Assembly (NCBI GenBank): GCA_026552975.1
Contig: JAPMTR010000084.1
Coordinates: 1-40,192 of the forward strand
From: Candidatus Methanoperedens sp.
GTDB lineage: Archaea; Halobacteriota; Methanosarcinia; Methanosarcinales; Methanoperedenaceae
DNA: 40,192 bases
Direction: 5' to 3'
Under the pieces are notes generated by a model, which made no database searches, was not told the origin of the DNA, and was given only the letters and a program-made list of their open reading frames with translations. Made by a program: the position numbers and the translations under genes. This document shows positions 17,158-25,283 of the stretch, piece after piece (the first letter of the stretch is position 1; the number at the start of each line of letters is the position of its first letter).

Positions 17158-17554
17158 TTGTGAATAAGTGTTTGTGCTCTTCCTCATCAGTGAGTATCTC
17201 TTCAAAGAGCAATCTTGTGGTTGAATCCTCTCTTTGTGCGGCTATTGCAATGATCTTCCTGTACATCTCAATAGCTTCCTCTTCAGCTTTAAGGTCATGT
17301 TTTACCATATCCTCAAGTGAACCTCCAACGACTATTGGGGTAGGTTTGGTAGTTGGTATCCCCCCGAGATAAAATAACCTTTCTGCGATCTTCTCAGCAT
17401 GTTTCATTTCGTCTACAGCAATATCCTGAAAAAGATCTTTTACTTCAGGGCTTTTCATTCCCATTACCATAATGTGCTGCCACATATATTGTACACTAAC
17501 CTGGATCTCCCGTGCTATCGCTTTATTTAATAATTCCAATAATTCGTCCGCCAT
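17144..17554 (-). CDS. Ferritin-like / bacterioferritin-type protein
   Basis: A 136-residue four-helix ferritin-like protein. Metal ligands are visible as a glutamate in helix 1 (IAREIQVSVQYM), an ExxH in helix 2 (VDEMKHAEKIAERL), a glutamate in helix 3 (AEEEAIEMY) and another ExxH in helix 4 (LTDEEEHKHLF), giving a standard carboxylate-bridged diiron site. There is no rubredoxin domain, so it is not a full rubrerythrin. Likely roles are iron storage or peroxide/O2 detoxification. It is a single-gene unit 46 bases after purM on the same strand, with its own intrinsic terminator. Confidence 0.9.
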   Translation of the reverse strand: MADELLELLNKAIAREIQVSVQYMWQHIMVMGMKSPEVKDLFQDIAVDEMKHAEKIAERLFYLGGIPTTKPTPIVVGGSLEDMVKHDLKAEEEAIEMYRKIIAIAAQREDSTTRLLFEEILTDEEEHKHLFTILLK

Positions 17555-17600
17555 AGTATATCACTCAATGATTAATTTTTTCTTATTTAAGGATTGGCTT

Positions 17601-18593
17601 TCACTTAATTTCAAGACCACTAACCCTTATTCCCTCTTCAACTATCTCTCCTATGACCTTGCCATTCATCATCTTTGCCGCAATACCCGCAACCTTTTTA
17701 GGCAGAATGACCACAAAGCCCATGCCCATATTGAATGTCTTATACATCTCAAGGTCCTCTACTTCCCCCTTTTCCTGCAGGAACCGAAAGATCGGTTGTG
17801 GCTCTAATGGATCGCTAATATCAAATCCTAATTTTGTGACACGGTGAAGTTTCATGAGTCCGCTACCAGTTATATGGGCAAGTCCATGTATATCGAACTC
17901 CTTTGCAGCATCAAGAATTTCCATATATATCCTGGTCGGTATCAGCAATTCATCACCTATGGTCGTATTTTCATGATATGGAAATGGGTCGCTGTACGAA
18001 AGCCCTGCATCCTTTATGATCCTTCGCACAAGAGAATATCCATTACTGTGAACACCGTCAGAGGGTATTCCTACGATAGCATCACCTAACTCTATCCTCT
18101 CACCTGTAATGACCTTATCTTTTTTCACCATTCCAAGACATGTTCCCGCAAGGTCAAAACCATTGATTATTTCAGGAAGGGTCGCAGTCTCTCCACCTAC
18201 AATGGTCATCCTGGAAATTTCCGCACCCCGTGCAAGCCCCTCCCCGATCTGCCTCATGATCTCATTATCGGATTCATGTATGGCTATATAATCCACAAAT
18301 GCCAGAGGCTCTATTCCCATGGCGAGCAGGTCATTCACGTTCATGGCAATGCAGTCGATCCCGATCGTATTCCATCGTTTCATCTCGTTTGCGATCAATA
18401 CTTTTGATCCCACACCATCAGTTGTGAGGGCAAGTGCATACTCCCCAAAGTCGATAAGGCCTGCATAGTGCCCCACATCTGTCAGTGGAGCTCCGAAACC
18501 CTTTCGCTTAAAAGTAAGTTGTTTTGCCAGCGCCGCAATCGCTATGTTCTCTTTCTCGATGTCTACGCCTGCTTTTGCATAAGTTAACGCCAT
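17601..18593 (-). CDS. purM: Phosphoribosylformylglycinamidine cyclo-ligase
   Basis: PurM closes the imidazole ring in purine synthesis, forming aminoimidazole ribotide from FGAM with ATP. The 330-residue protein shows the expected LALTTDGVGSK segment, DCIAMNVNDLLAMGIEPLAF, the GGETATLPEI loop, GIPSDGVHSNGYSLVRRI, HITGSG and the C-terminal FNMGMGFVVILPK. Length and motif order are normal. The leader is about 100 bases and contains a stem-loop at the predicted 5' end. It is upstream of the ferritin-like gene but probably a separate unit. Confidence 0.97.
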   Translation of the reverse strand: MALTYAKAGVDIEKENIAIAALAKQLTFKRKGFGAPLTDVGHYAGLIDFGEYALALTTDGVGSKVLIANEMKRWNTIGIDCIAMNVNDLLAMGIEPLAFVDYIAIHESDNEIMRQIGEGLARGAEISRMTIVGGETATLPEIINGFDLAGTCLGMVKKDKVITGERIELGDAIVGIPSDGVHSNGYSLVRRIIKDAGLSYSDPFPYHENTTIGDELLIPTRIYMEILDAAKEFDIHGLAHITGSGLMKLHRVTKLGFDISDPLEPQPIFRFLQEKGEVEDLEMYKTFNMGMGFVVILPKKVAGIAAKMMNGKVIGEIVEEGIRVSGLEIK

Positions 18594-18637
18594 GAGTTCT
18601 TTAATAATGGTGATGGCATAAAGATTTTATGATTAGA

Positions 18638-18723
18638 ATGAGCAGGCGTTGGATAGGTGTGTGTGGAGTGACATAAAAGAAATGCCTGCTCATACTTATC
18701 ATAATCATTATTGTATATAAATA
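18638..18723 (-). promoter_or_regulatory. purM promoter and 5' leader hairpin
   Basis: On the minus strand, ATTTATATA (18715-18723) is a good archaeal TATA box; transcription would start near 18690. Exactly there a ten-base perfect stem begins (ATGAGCAGGC 18638-18647 with GCCTGCTCAT 18684-18693), so the mRNA would start with a stem-loop about 56 bases long. Whether it regulates purM or only stabilises the RNA is unknown. Confidence 0.45.
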
Positions 18724-18879
18724 TTTTGGTTCGGAAAATGATAATTCGGAAAAATTGGTGCAATTACAGTTAAGTCGATCCTGGTATCAATTGACAACAG
18801 AAAAATCAAATTCAAAGGCGAATCTAAAAAAAAGCAAGAATTAATTAAGGTTCGTCCGGGATTTTATAATATATAACTT

Positions 18880-19539
18880 TTATAAATAACCCAGTGTATC
18901 TTCGATCCTGCTGATCTCAGGACTGGTGGTATCCATCCCTACAACATAGCCTTTATTATTTGAAAGTATACCTGAACCAACAAGAGGGGATCCAAAATTA
19001 ACTGTACCGATATCGACGGGAAGTTTGAACAACTCTTCCACGACAGCGATCTCAGCATGGCTTGATTTTGGGTGTACGAGAACGCCTTTATTCGAGGCAA
19101 CGCCTGCCATTCCAACAGTTTTCAATCCACCCAGCGTGCCCCGCTTGACCTCTACACCAAGGGTTTTTTCTATCATCTTGATAGATTTGTTGGAAAGATC
19201 TGGATGAACAAGAGCGCCTGTATCATTAGCCAGAATGAGATTTCCTGCCGCATTCAATTCTTCGGTCAATCTTGCTGCTTTTATATTTTTCCTGATCGCC
19301 CGGATCTCTTTATCTAGAATAAATCCAGCTATGACTATACCATTATTATTGCTGCACATAAGAGATCCTAAAACTGAACTTCCGCTTACAGAAATCCGGT
19401 AGGCTACAACTCCGAGTGATTCTTCCAGATCCTTTATTGTATCGGAAGATGCATCCTGCGGTACAAAAACAAGTTCATCATTGCATGATGCAAAGACCCC
19501 GAGTACGGGGCTTCCTGAAATATTCAATTTTCTTTTCAA
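18880..19539 (-). CDS. eif6: Translation initiation factor aIF6
   Basis: A 219-residue anti-association factor that binds the large ribosomal subunit. The five-fold pseudo-symmetric pentein repeat is evident in recurring GSPVLG/GSSVLG, GNLILAND, GGLKTVGMAGVASNKGVLVHP and GSPLVGSGILSNNKGYVVG modules. It is the third gene of the minus-strand L39e-L31e-aIF6 cluster, an order conserved in archaea, 23 bases after L31e. Confidence 0.97.
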   Translation of the reverse strand: MKRKLNISGSPVLGVFASCNDELVFVPQDASSDTIKDLEESLGVVAYRISVSGSSVLGSLMCSNNNGIVIAGFILDKEIRAIRKNIKAARLTEELNAAGNLILANDTGALVHPDLSNKSIKMIEKTLGVEVKRGTLGGLKTVGMAGVASNKGVLVHPKSSHAEIAVVEELFKLPVDIGTVNFGSPLVGSGILSNNKGYVVGMDTTSPEISRIEDTLGYL

Positions 19540-19562
19540 TTATGCCCCAAAAAAATAAAAAA

Positions 19563-19826
19563 TTATTCCTGGGCGAGTTCAGCCTGAACGCCGCCAGCTT
19601 CGAACTTTACAGCTCTTACTCTTAGTTTTAATGGCGGCTTCATGGAGCCTCTTTCCCAGAGTTTCTCGTTGATCGTCTTATCGATCTTTACATCTTTAAG
19701 TTCAGTCTTAAGATGTTTCCCAAGATATGCTCTTACTTTCCTGACTGCTCCTTCCGCTCTCTTCCAGCGCGGGACTTTCCGTGCATCAGAGAGGGGAATA
19801 GTGTATATTCTTTCAATATCTGCCAT
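19563..19826 (-). CDS. rpl31e: 50S ribosomal protein L31e
   Basis: An 87-residue large-subunit protein with the typical [22 protein letters not shown]-terminal half and [19 protein letters not shown] core. The ATG has GTGATC five bases upstream. It lies 11 bases after L39e and before aIF6. Confidence 0.97.
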   Translation of the reverse strand: MADIERIYTIPLSDARKVPRWKRAEGAVRKVRAYLGKHLKTELKDVKIDKTINEKLWERGSMKPPLKLRVRAVKFEAGGVQAELAQE

Positions 19827-19837
19827 AAATGATCACT

Positions 19838-19990
19838 TTAAACTTTAAGCGTGCTGCGTCTCCAGTTCCTTCTCTTTGGATGGGTCATTACATTTCTCTT
19901 TGTCTTCACGATAACCCATGCAGGGAGGCGCTGGTTCTGGTTCTGGTGTTTTGCCAGTCGTAATTTCTTTGCTTTTGTCCTTTGAGTCAT
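19838..19990 (-). CDS. rpl39e: 50S ribosomal protein L39e
   Basis: A 50-residue, very basic protein ([20 protein letters not shown], ending [14 protein letters not shown]) that lines the peptide exit tunnel. The ATG at 19990 is chosen from family length; the open frame continues 17 codons upstream but that extension is not ribosomal-protein-like. An AGGA sits at suitable distance. It is the first gene of the L39e-L31e-aIF6 operon. Confidence 0.96.
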   Translation of the reverse strand: MTQRTKAKKLRLAKHQNQNQRLPAWVIVKTKRNVMTHPKRRNWRRSTLKV

Positions 19991-20104
19991 AAGAATTTCC
20001 TGATAAACTTGAATTGGAATGTCCTCTAGGTAAGGATTCATTGATAAACCTTTTGGATAGATTTTTAAACCATCCTGCCGTTAAATCCTGCCGGGATGAT
20101 CATA

Positions 20105-21370
20105 ATGGAAAAGTCGTCAAAGATATCAGGTTTTTATAAGCAAAGCCCCGAAGAAAGGCTCAGGACAGTATCTGAATTTTCAGGTCTAACACATGAAGAA
20201 GCCTCATGTATAAGCGCAACCGGTTCCCTGTCGCTCGATTCTGCGGACAGGATGGTTGAGAATCTTATCGGGGTCATGGAAGTGCCCATGGGGGTTGCGG
20301 TCAACTTTATGATAAACGGCAGGGATTATCTTATTCCTATGGCAACAGAAGAGCCATCAGTGATAGCTGCGGCCAGTAATGCTGCAAAGATGGCTCGTGA
20401 AGGAGGGGGTTTTACCACGAGCAACACTGGCCCTGTGATGATAGGACAGATCCAGGCTGTTGGCATAACCGACCCCAATGGTGCAAGATCGTCCATCCTT
20501 GAGAAAAAAGAGGAAATTTTACGAAGGGCTAACGAGGTTGACCCGATACTTGTTAAATTCGGGGGAGGGGCAAAGGATGTTGAAGTAAAGGTGATCGATA
20601 CACCCGGAGGAAAAATGGTCATAACCCATCTGATAGTGGATTGCAGGGATGCCATGGGTGCAAATGCTGTTAATACTATGGCTGAAACTGTGGCGCCGTA
20701 TATCGGGGAACTGACAGGAGGGCGCGTATATCTTCGAATCATCTCTAATTTTGCGGATAAACGCCTCATAAGGGCAAAAGCTGTTTTCCCCAAAGAGGCC
20801 ATTGGAGGAGAAGAAGTCGTAGACGGCATCCTTGCAGCATATCATTTTGCGGCAGGTGATCCATACAGGGCAGCAACTCATAATAAGGGAATTATGAACG
20901 GTGTGAGTGCTGCTGTGCTTGCGACAGGCAACGATACCAGGGCAATTGAATCCGGAGCTCATGTTTATGCATCGCGAAGCGGAGTTTACCGTCCTTTATC
21001 ATGCTACGAAAAAAACGCAAATGGTGACCTGGTGGCAACAATAGAGATGCCAATGGCTGTGGGTCTTGTAGGCGGAGCAACGAAAACGAACCCGATCGCC
21101 CGCGCTGCAGTAAAGATACTTGGTGTAAAAACTGCAACTGAAATGGGAGAAGTTTTTGCAAGTCTGGGATTAGCCCAGAATTTCGCGGCCATGCGCGCGC
21201 TTGCAACTGAAGGTATTCAGAGGGGTCACATGGAGCTTCATTCAAGAAATGTGGCGATCCATGCAGGGGCTACCGGTGATCTGGTGGATAAAATAGCCAG
21301 GATAATGGTCACAGAAAAGAAAGTCAGGGCGGACAGGGCAAAAGAACTTATGGATGAGATGAAGCCGTAA
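20105..21370 (+). CDS. hmgA: Hydroxymethylglutaryl-CoA reductase, class II type
   Basis: Makes mevalonate, the committed step to archaeal isoprenoid lipids. The roughly 421-residue protein has VENLIGVMEVPMGVAVNF with the catalytic Glu, DCRDAMGANAVNTM with the catalytic Asp, and GDPYRAATHNKGIMNG. The C-terminal region reads MAVGLVGGATKT rather than the GTVGGGT of class I, which marks the class II enzymes known from Pseudomonas and Archaeoglobus. C-terminal His is within ELHSRNVAIHAGA. ATG at 20105 has GGGATGATC upstream; an in-frame ATG at 20096 would add three residues and cannot be excluded. Confidence 0.95.
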   Translation: MEKSSKISGFYKQSPEERLRTVSEFSGLTHEEASCISATGSLSLDSADRMVENLIGVMEVPMGVAVNFMINGRDYLIPMATEEPSVIAAASNAAKMAREGGGFTTSNTGPVMIGQIQAVGITDPNGARSSILEKKEEILRRANEVDPILVKFGGGAKDVEVKVIDTPGGKMVITHLIVDCRDAMGANAVNTMAETVAPYIGELTGGRVYLRIISNFADKRLIRAKAVFPKEAIGGEEVVDGILAAYHFAAGDPYRAATHNKGIMNGVSAAVLATGNDTRAIESGAHVYASRSGVYRPLSCYEKNANGDLVATIEMPMAVGLVGGATKTNPIARAAVKILGVKTATEMGEVFASLGLAQNFAAMRALATEGIQRGHMELHSRNVAIHAGATGDLVDKIARIMVTEKKVRADRAKELMDEMKP

Positions 21371-21388
21371 AAAAATATGGTGTGATGA

Positions 21389-21936
21389 TCATTTCTGGGC
21401 TCCAAGTTGTTTCCACTTTATTCAAGCAACAGCATAGCGCAGGCTACAGGTACTGCTGTGGAGACTGCTGAAAAATATATCGCCTACCTGAAAGAATCCT
21501 TGCTGATATATGAACTTCCGATTTTATCTTTCAAATTAAAGATGCAATTCAAACAGAACAAAAAGACATATCCAGCAGATACTGGTGTTCGCAATGCCGT
21601 ATGTTTACGTTTCTCCCGGGACACTGGAAAGCTCGCAAAGACAATGATCTTCCTTGAAATAAAGCGGCGAAATGATGAAGTTTACTACTGGAAAAGTAAT
21701 GATGGATATGAAGTTGATTTTGTGGTAAAATCAGGGCAAAAGATCACTGAGCTTATCCAGGTATCATGGAATGTAAGTGATGAGGATACCCAAAGACGTG
21801 AAGAACGCGCGCTCTGGAAGAACTTGAAGTCGATTCTGGGCTTATTTTAACTGAGGACTATGAGTTTAGTCTTGAAGAAAATGGAAAAACCATAAGATAT
21901 GTGCCGATGTGGAAGTGGATTCTTGATACAATTTAG
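21389..21936 (+). pseudogene. Decayed DUF4143-type ATPase gene (C-terminal fragment, frameshifted)
   Basis: The reading frame matches only the C-terminal DUF4143 nuclease-like half of the common archaeal AAA+ ATPase family (IAYLKESLLIYELPILS, MIFLEIKRRNDEVYYWKS, GYEVDFVVKSGQKITELIQV). The AAA+ module with Walker A and B is absent upstream, where the frame meets a stop at 21386. Near 21810, in a CGCGCG run, the frame shifts: the expected ALEELEVDSGLILTEDYEF and ENGKTIRYVPMWKWILDTI tail continues in another frame to a stop at 21934-21936. Two independent lesions make this a pseudogene. It lies directly behind the HMG-CoA reductase gene. Confidence 0.85.
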
Positions 21937-21982
21937 AGCTAAATAAACCGCACATTATGGGTATGCGTTTATAGTTTCTAAC

Positions 21983-22020
21983 GAAAAAAAAAGAAAATAA
22001 GATCCGGCAATTTAGCCGGA
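21983..22020 (-). terminator. Intrinsic terminator of the cdrS-ftsZ unit
   Basis: On the minus strand a GC-rich stem (TCCGGC 22015-22020 with GCCGGA 22003-22008, six-base loop) is followed by a U-rich tract with nine consecutive Ts (21983-21999 region). It starts one base after the microprotein stop codon, so it ends the whole division transcript. Confidence 0.8.
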
Positions 22021-22021
22021 C

Positions 22022-22144
22022 TTAAGCCTTTACTACCCTTTTATTAAAATTACAGGCCATGCCCTGTTCACATGCACGGATCTCTTCCCAGGTGGTAGTG
22101 ATGATGCGCACAAAACAATTATGCTTTGAATTCTTGCATTTCAT
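22022..22144 (-). CDS. 40-residue Cys microprotein downstream of ftsZ
   Basis: An open frame starting MKCKNSKHNCFVRIITTTWE and ending FNKRVVKA, four bases after the ftsZ stop and ending one base before the strong terminator, so it fills the last cistron position. It has four cysteines (3, 10, 25 and 31) spaced as two CX(5-6)C pairs, a possible zinc site. GTGAT lies upstream of the ATG as ribosome-binding site. No family is recognised; position is the strongest evidence for a real gene. Confidence 0.55.
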   Translation of the reverse strand: MKCKNSKHNCFVRIITTTWEEIRACEQGMACNFNKRVVKA

Positions 22145-22148
22145 AATA

Positions 22149-23309
22149 TCACATTATCTGGTCTATTATTGAGCCCCTGTTCCTGGTGTTATTTCTGGTC
22201 TGGGCATTTGCGACCTTTATTCTCTGATCGATTGAAGGAGAATTGTTGCTCATTGCCATGCTTTCAGCCTTTGGACCCATTATCTGCGCTGAGGTGATAC
22301 CGGTCATGATCGCCATGCAGCGTACCTTGCCCTCGTATTCCTTCTTCACTCTTGCACCCCAGATAACATTGGCGTGGGAGTCAAGCTCGTATGTCAATGA
22401 TGAAGCGATCTGTTCTGCTTCGTGGAGTGACATATCTGTTCCGCCTGTGATGTGGAGCAGGCAGCCTGTTGCGCCTTTTGTATCAACATCAAGCAGCGGG
22501 TGGTTCAATGCAGCTCTTACGACTTCTTTTGCCTTGTCCTGTCCTTTTGCTTCACCGACAAGCATTACCGCAAGTCCGCCGCCCTTCATGATAGCCCTGA
22601 CATCTGCGTAGTCAAGATTGATCAATGATGGTTGGGTGATCGTTTCTGTTATGCCTTTTACGGTCTCGGATATCAACTGGTCCATTACAGAGAATGCCTG
22701 GTCGATCGGGAGATTTGGAACATAGTCAAGCAGTCTGTTGTTATCGAGTACTATTACAGTATCGGCTGCTTTTCTCAGATCGTCCAATCCTTCCTCTGCT
22801 TTGAACATCCTTGAGCGTTCAACTTTGAATGGGCTTGTGACCATTCCAATAACGATAGCACCCTGGTCTTTTGCGACCTGTGCAACTACCGGTGCAACGC
22901 CTGTTCCTGTTCCTCCACCCATGCCTGCTGTTACGAACACGAGGTTCGCGTCCTTGAGAACATCTTCAAGCGTTCCTCTTGCAAGTTCAGCAGCTCTTCT
23001 GCCAACTTCCGGGAAACCGCCTGCACCCAATCCCCTTGTTATTGATTTACCTATCAAGATCTTCTTATCGGCCTGAATGATATCCAGGTGGATCTTATCA
23101 GTGTTTATTGCAATAGTGTCAGCGCCTGCGACTCCAATATTATAAAGACGGTTCACAGTATTATTACCGCCTCCACCGCACCCGACTACTACGATCTTTG
23201 GTGTTCCGAAGTCATCCATCTCTTCTGAGCAGCCATTTGTTGCTTGTTTGAACAGCTGTTCCTTTTCCTTGAATTTTAATGCGTCCTGTACAAATGATTC
23301 CATAGTCAT
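22149..23309 (-). CDS. ftsZ: Cell division GTPase FtsZ
   Basis: Tubulin-like GTPase that forms the division ring. The 386-residue protein has an N-terminal extension of about 35 residues, then [16 protein letters not shown] (40-55), the tubulin signature GGGTGTG (131-137), and the T7 loop region [15 protein letters not shown] with the catalytic aspartates. The C-terminal tail is short and polar, ending IDQIM. It is the second gene of a minus-strand unit, 32 bases after a ribbon-helix-helix gene and four bases before a microprotein. Archaea often have FtsZ1 and FtsZ2; I cannot assign the subtype reliably by eye. Confidence 0.97.
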   Translation of the reverse strand: MTMESFVQDALKFKEKEQLFKQATNGCSEEMDDFGTPKIVVVGCGGGGNNTVNRLYNIGVAGADTIAINTDKIHLDIIQADKKILIGKSITRGLGAGGFPEVGRRAAELARGTLEDVLKDANLVFVTAGMGGGTGTGVAPVVAQVAKDQGAIVIGMVTSPFKVERSRMFKAEEGLDDLRKAADTVIVLDNNRLLDYVPNLPIDQAFSVMDQLISETVKGITETITQPSLINLDYADVRAIMKGGGLAVMLVGEAKGQDKAKEVVRAALNHPLLDVDTKGATGCLLHITGGTDMSLHEAEQIASSLTYELDSHANVIWGARVKKEYEGKVRCMAIMTGITSAQIMGPKAESMAMSNNSPSIDQRIKVANAQTRNNTRNRGSIIDQIM

Positions 23310-23341
23310 CCCCTCAGATGATATTTTTTTTCTAAATCCTT

Positions 23342-23566
23342 CTATTGTTCCTCTTTTAATCTTAAGAATGTATTAACATTCTGCGATTGTTCCTGCGCTT
23401 TATCGAACAATTTCATCCTGCCAACCAATTTTTCACTTCGTTGATCGATCAAATCTCTTATAGCCGTCCTGATTGCTTCACTTGCGGACGGAAATTCGCC
23501 ATATTGAACGAACATGTCGATCATTTTTAATTGCTGTTCCGGGAGCCTTAGTGTTACTCTTTGCAT
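23342..23566 (-). CDS. CdrS-like ribbon-helix-helix transcriptional regulator
   Basis: A 74-residue ribbon-helix-helix protein: [20 protein letters not shown] supplies the DNA-contacting strand and helix A, and [19 protein letters not shown] helix B, with a short coiled tail. In haloarchaea the RHH factor CdrS is co-transcribed with an ftsZ gene and controls cell division; sequence and position agree. I choose ATG at 23566 because GGGAGAT precedes it by six bases and homologues start at this strand; in-frame starts at 23629 or TTG 23632 would add about 21 residues. Tandem repeats near the promoter suggest autoregulation. Confidence 0.88.
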   Translation of the reverse strand: MQRVTLRLPEQQLKMIDMFVQYGEFPSASEAIRTAIRDLIDQRSEKLVGRMKLFDKAQEQSQNVNTFLRLKEEQ

Positions 23567-23636
23567 TTTGGTATCTCCCTGTGGGAGGTTGATGTACCCG
23601 GGATTTTTCATGATTTTAGACTGGGCCATCAATGTT

Positions 23637-23714
23637 GCATACGTTCGTGTGTCTCCTGTGAGACGTTCGTATGCCAGTTGTCTGACATATTGTCTGACGC
23701 TAAGCTATATAAAG
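23637..23714 (-). promoter_or_regulatory. cdrS-ftsZ promoter, tandem operator repeats and leader hairpin
   Basis: On the minus strand, TTTATATA (23706-23713) is a strong TATA box. Just downstream lie two direct copies of GTCAGACA (23691-23698 and 23679-23686), twelve bases apart, spanning the predicted start site. Then comes an interrupted hairpin with GCATACG/CGTATGC (23637-23643 with 23668-23674) and an inner GTCTC/GAGAC (23651-23655 with 23660-23664). Tandem eight-base repeats suit binding by ribbon-helix-helix dimers such as the product of the first gene. Confidence 0.6.
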
Positions 23715-23760
23715 TTTTCTATACGGTAAGTTTATGTATCATGATGGCTGTTAAGGCAGC

Positions 23761-23886
23761 TTGAATCAAATTTTCTGGTTCAAATTTAACCGTAGCAGGC
23801 AATGCCTGCGGCGTATGGATTGAAACGATCCGAACGCATTGGCCTTTAACAGGTCTTGCGTGAGTCGGACCTTAAATGGTCTTACG
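23761..23886 (+). promoter_or_regulatory. Structured leader upstream of L18e
   Basis: The 126 bases before the L18e start can form a row of hairpins: TTGAATC/GGTTCAA (23761-23783), GCAGGC-AAT-GCCTGC (23795-23809), GGAT/ATCC (23817-23831), CGCA..GGCCT/AGGTC..TGCG (23835-23860) and GACC/GGTC (23868-23881). The last two are imperfect copies of one 20-base unit (23841-23860 and 23867-23886, 15 of 20 identical). It ends beside the GGAGG ribosome-binding site. It is not a tRNA; an autoregulatory ribosomal-protein leader is one possibility. Confidence 0.5.
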
Positions 23887-23896
23887 GAGGAATAGA

Positions 23897-24259
23897 ATGA
23901 AAAATAATTACAAGACAAATCCAAGATTATTAGACCTGATATCAGGTCTAAAACAGCAATCCAGGGAGAAACAAGTCCCCATCTGGAGAGATATTGCGAT
24001 AAGACTTGAGCGCCCGACCCGAATTACACCGCAAGTCAATCTGAGCAGGATCAACAGGTATACCAAAGATAAAGACCTGATCCTGGTGCCGGGAAAAGTA
24101 TTGGGAGCAGGTGAATTGAACCATCCATTGACAGTTGCCGCCCTTGGTTTTAGCGAAGGGGCAAGGAACAAGATAATAGAAGCTGGAGGTTCATGCCTTT
24201 CGATCGAAGAATTGATGGACAAGAATCCACAGGGTTCCAGGGTAAGGATAATAGGGTGA
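23897..24259 (+). CDS. rpl18e: 50S ribosomal protein L18e
   Basis: A 120-residue large-subunit protein (family of bacterial L15) with the KTNPRLLDLISGLKQQSREK start, VPIWRDIAIRLERPTR core and VLGAGELNHPLTVAALGFSE motif. ATG at 23897 is chosen because GGAGGA lies eight bases upstream; seven further in-frame codons upstream are not conserved-looking. First gene of the classic archaeal L18e-L13-S9-RpoN-RpoK-S2 operon. Confidence 0.97.
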   Translation: MKNNYKTNPRLLDLISGLKQQSREKQVPIWRDIAIRLERPTRITPQVNLSRINRYTKDKDLILVPGKVLGAGELNHPLTVAALGFSEGARNKIIEAGGSCLSIEELMDKNPQGSRVRIIG

Positions 24260-24263
24260 TATT

Positions 24264-24683
24264 ATGATAGTAATAGATGCAAATAATCTTATTCTGGGCA
24301 GAATGGCAAGCATAGTAGCAGGGAGAATATTGAACGGAGAACAGATCCATATCATCAATGCTGAAAAAGCGATAATCTCAGGCAGGAAAGATACAACATT
24401 CCATAGATACAAAGCCTATGTAGACAGGGGTTCAAGGGAATTCGGCCCTCGGTTCCCGAGACGTCCCGACCACATAGTCGCAAGGACGATAAGAGGAATG
24501 ATCCCACATACCAAAGCAACAGGCAGAGATGCCTATAACAGGTTAAGGGTTTATATCGGGGTCCCCCCAGAATTGAGCAAAGAGCAGGCAAGCACGATCA
24601 ATGAAGCCAGTATTATGCGTCTTAGTACTGCTAATTATACTGTGCTTGGTGATTTGAGTACGAGATTAGGATCAAAATATTAG
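24264..24683 (+). CDS. rpl13: 50S ribosomal protein L13
   Basis: A 139-residue protein starting MIVIDANNLILGRMASIVAG, with AEKAIISGRKDTTFHRY and RTIRGMIPHTKATGRDAYNRLRVY, typical archaeal/eukaryotic L13 (L13a). The GGTGAT ribosome-binding site overlaps the L18e stop codon, four bases away, indicating coupled translation. Confidence 0.98.
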   Translation: MIVIDANNLILGRMASIVAGRILNGEQIHIINAEKAIISGRKDTTFHRYKAYVDRGSREFGPRFPRRPDHIVARTIRGMIPHTKATGRDAYNRLRVYIGVPPELSKEQASTINEASIMRLSTANYTVLGDLSTRLGSKY

Positions 24684-24692
24684 GTGTTTTAT

Positions 24693-25091
24693 ATGAAAAT
24701 CGTTAATTCATCCGGAAAAAGAAAAACCGCGATCGCCAGGGCGACCATTAGGGAAGGAAAAGGCCGCGTCAGGGTAAATAAGAAACCCATTGAGATAGTT
24801 GAGCCTCAGCTCATAAGGTTAAAGATGTCAGAACCCCTTGATTTTGCAGGTAATGTTATCGCATCTATTGATATAGATGTGAACGTACATGGTGGCGGAA
24901 TCTTTGGGCAGGCTGGTGCAGTTCGAACAGCTATTGCAAGAGGTATCGTTGAATGGACAAATGATATGGCCCTGCGGGATGCGATGGCCCAATATGATCG
25001 AAGTTTACTTGTGAATGACACCCGATATAAACTGCCAAAGAAATTCGGCGGGCGCGGTGCCAGAAAGAGAAGACAGAAATCATACAGGTGA
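24693..25091 (+). CDS. rps9: 30S ribosomal protein S9
   Basis: A 132-residue protein with [24 protein letters not shown] and the invariant basic C-terminal tail ending RKRRQKSYR, whose last residues reach the P-site tRNA. ATG at 24693 has AGGTG six bases upstream, overlapping the L13 stop; a GTG at 24684 would add three residues. Confidence 0.97.
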   Translation: MKIVNSSGKRKTAIARATIREGKGRVRVNKKPIEIVEPQLIRLKMSEPLDFAGNVIASIDIDVNVHGGGIFGQAGAVRTAIARGIVEWTNDMALRDAMAQYDRSLLVNDTRYKLPKKFGGRGARKRRQKSYR

Positions 25092-25094
25092 ACC

Positions 25095-25280
25095 ATGATA
25101 CCGGTACGATGCTTTTCATGCGGTAAAGTCGTCTCAAGCGTATGGGATGAATTTAAGAAAAGAACCCAGACTGAGGACACAGGAAAGGTCCTTGACGATC
25201 TTGGGGTCGAACGATACTGCTGCAGGCGAATGCTGCTCACCCATGTTGAGCTTGTGGACCTGCTGGCACCGTACCAGTGA
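25095..25280 (+). CDS. rpoN: DNA-directed RNA polymerase subunit N (Rpo10)
   Basis: A 61-residue zinc-bundle subunit of the archaeal polymerase. It starts [17 protein letters not shown] and carries the atypical zinc ligands Cys6, Cys9 and the adjacent CC pair in [15 protein letters not shown]. The gene starts three bases after S9. A tRNA gene follows four bases after its stop. Confidence 0.98.
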   Translation: MIPVRCFSCGKVVSSVWDEFKKRTQTEDTGKVLDDLGVERYCCRRMLLTHVELVDLLAPYQ

Positions 25281-25283
25281 GGA

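Noticed and set aside
17144-17554. Ferritin-like protein as rubrerythrin
   Set aside because: No CxxC rubredoxin domain at either end; only the four-helix diiron domain is present.
23795-23860. Possible tRNA before L18e
   Set aside because: Hairpins cannot be arranged as a cloverleaf; no TTCRA T-loop and no seven-base acceptor stem closing the region.
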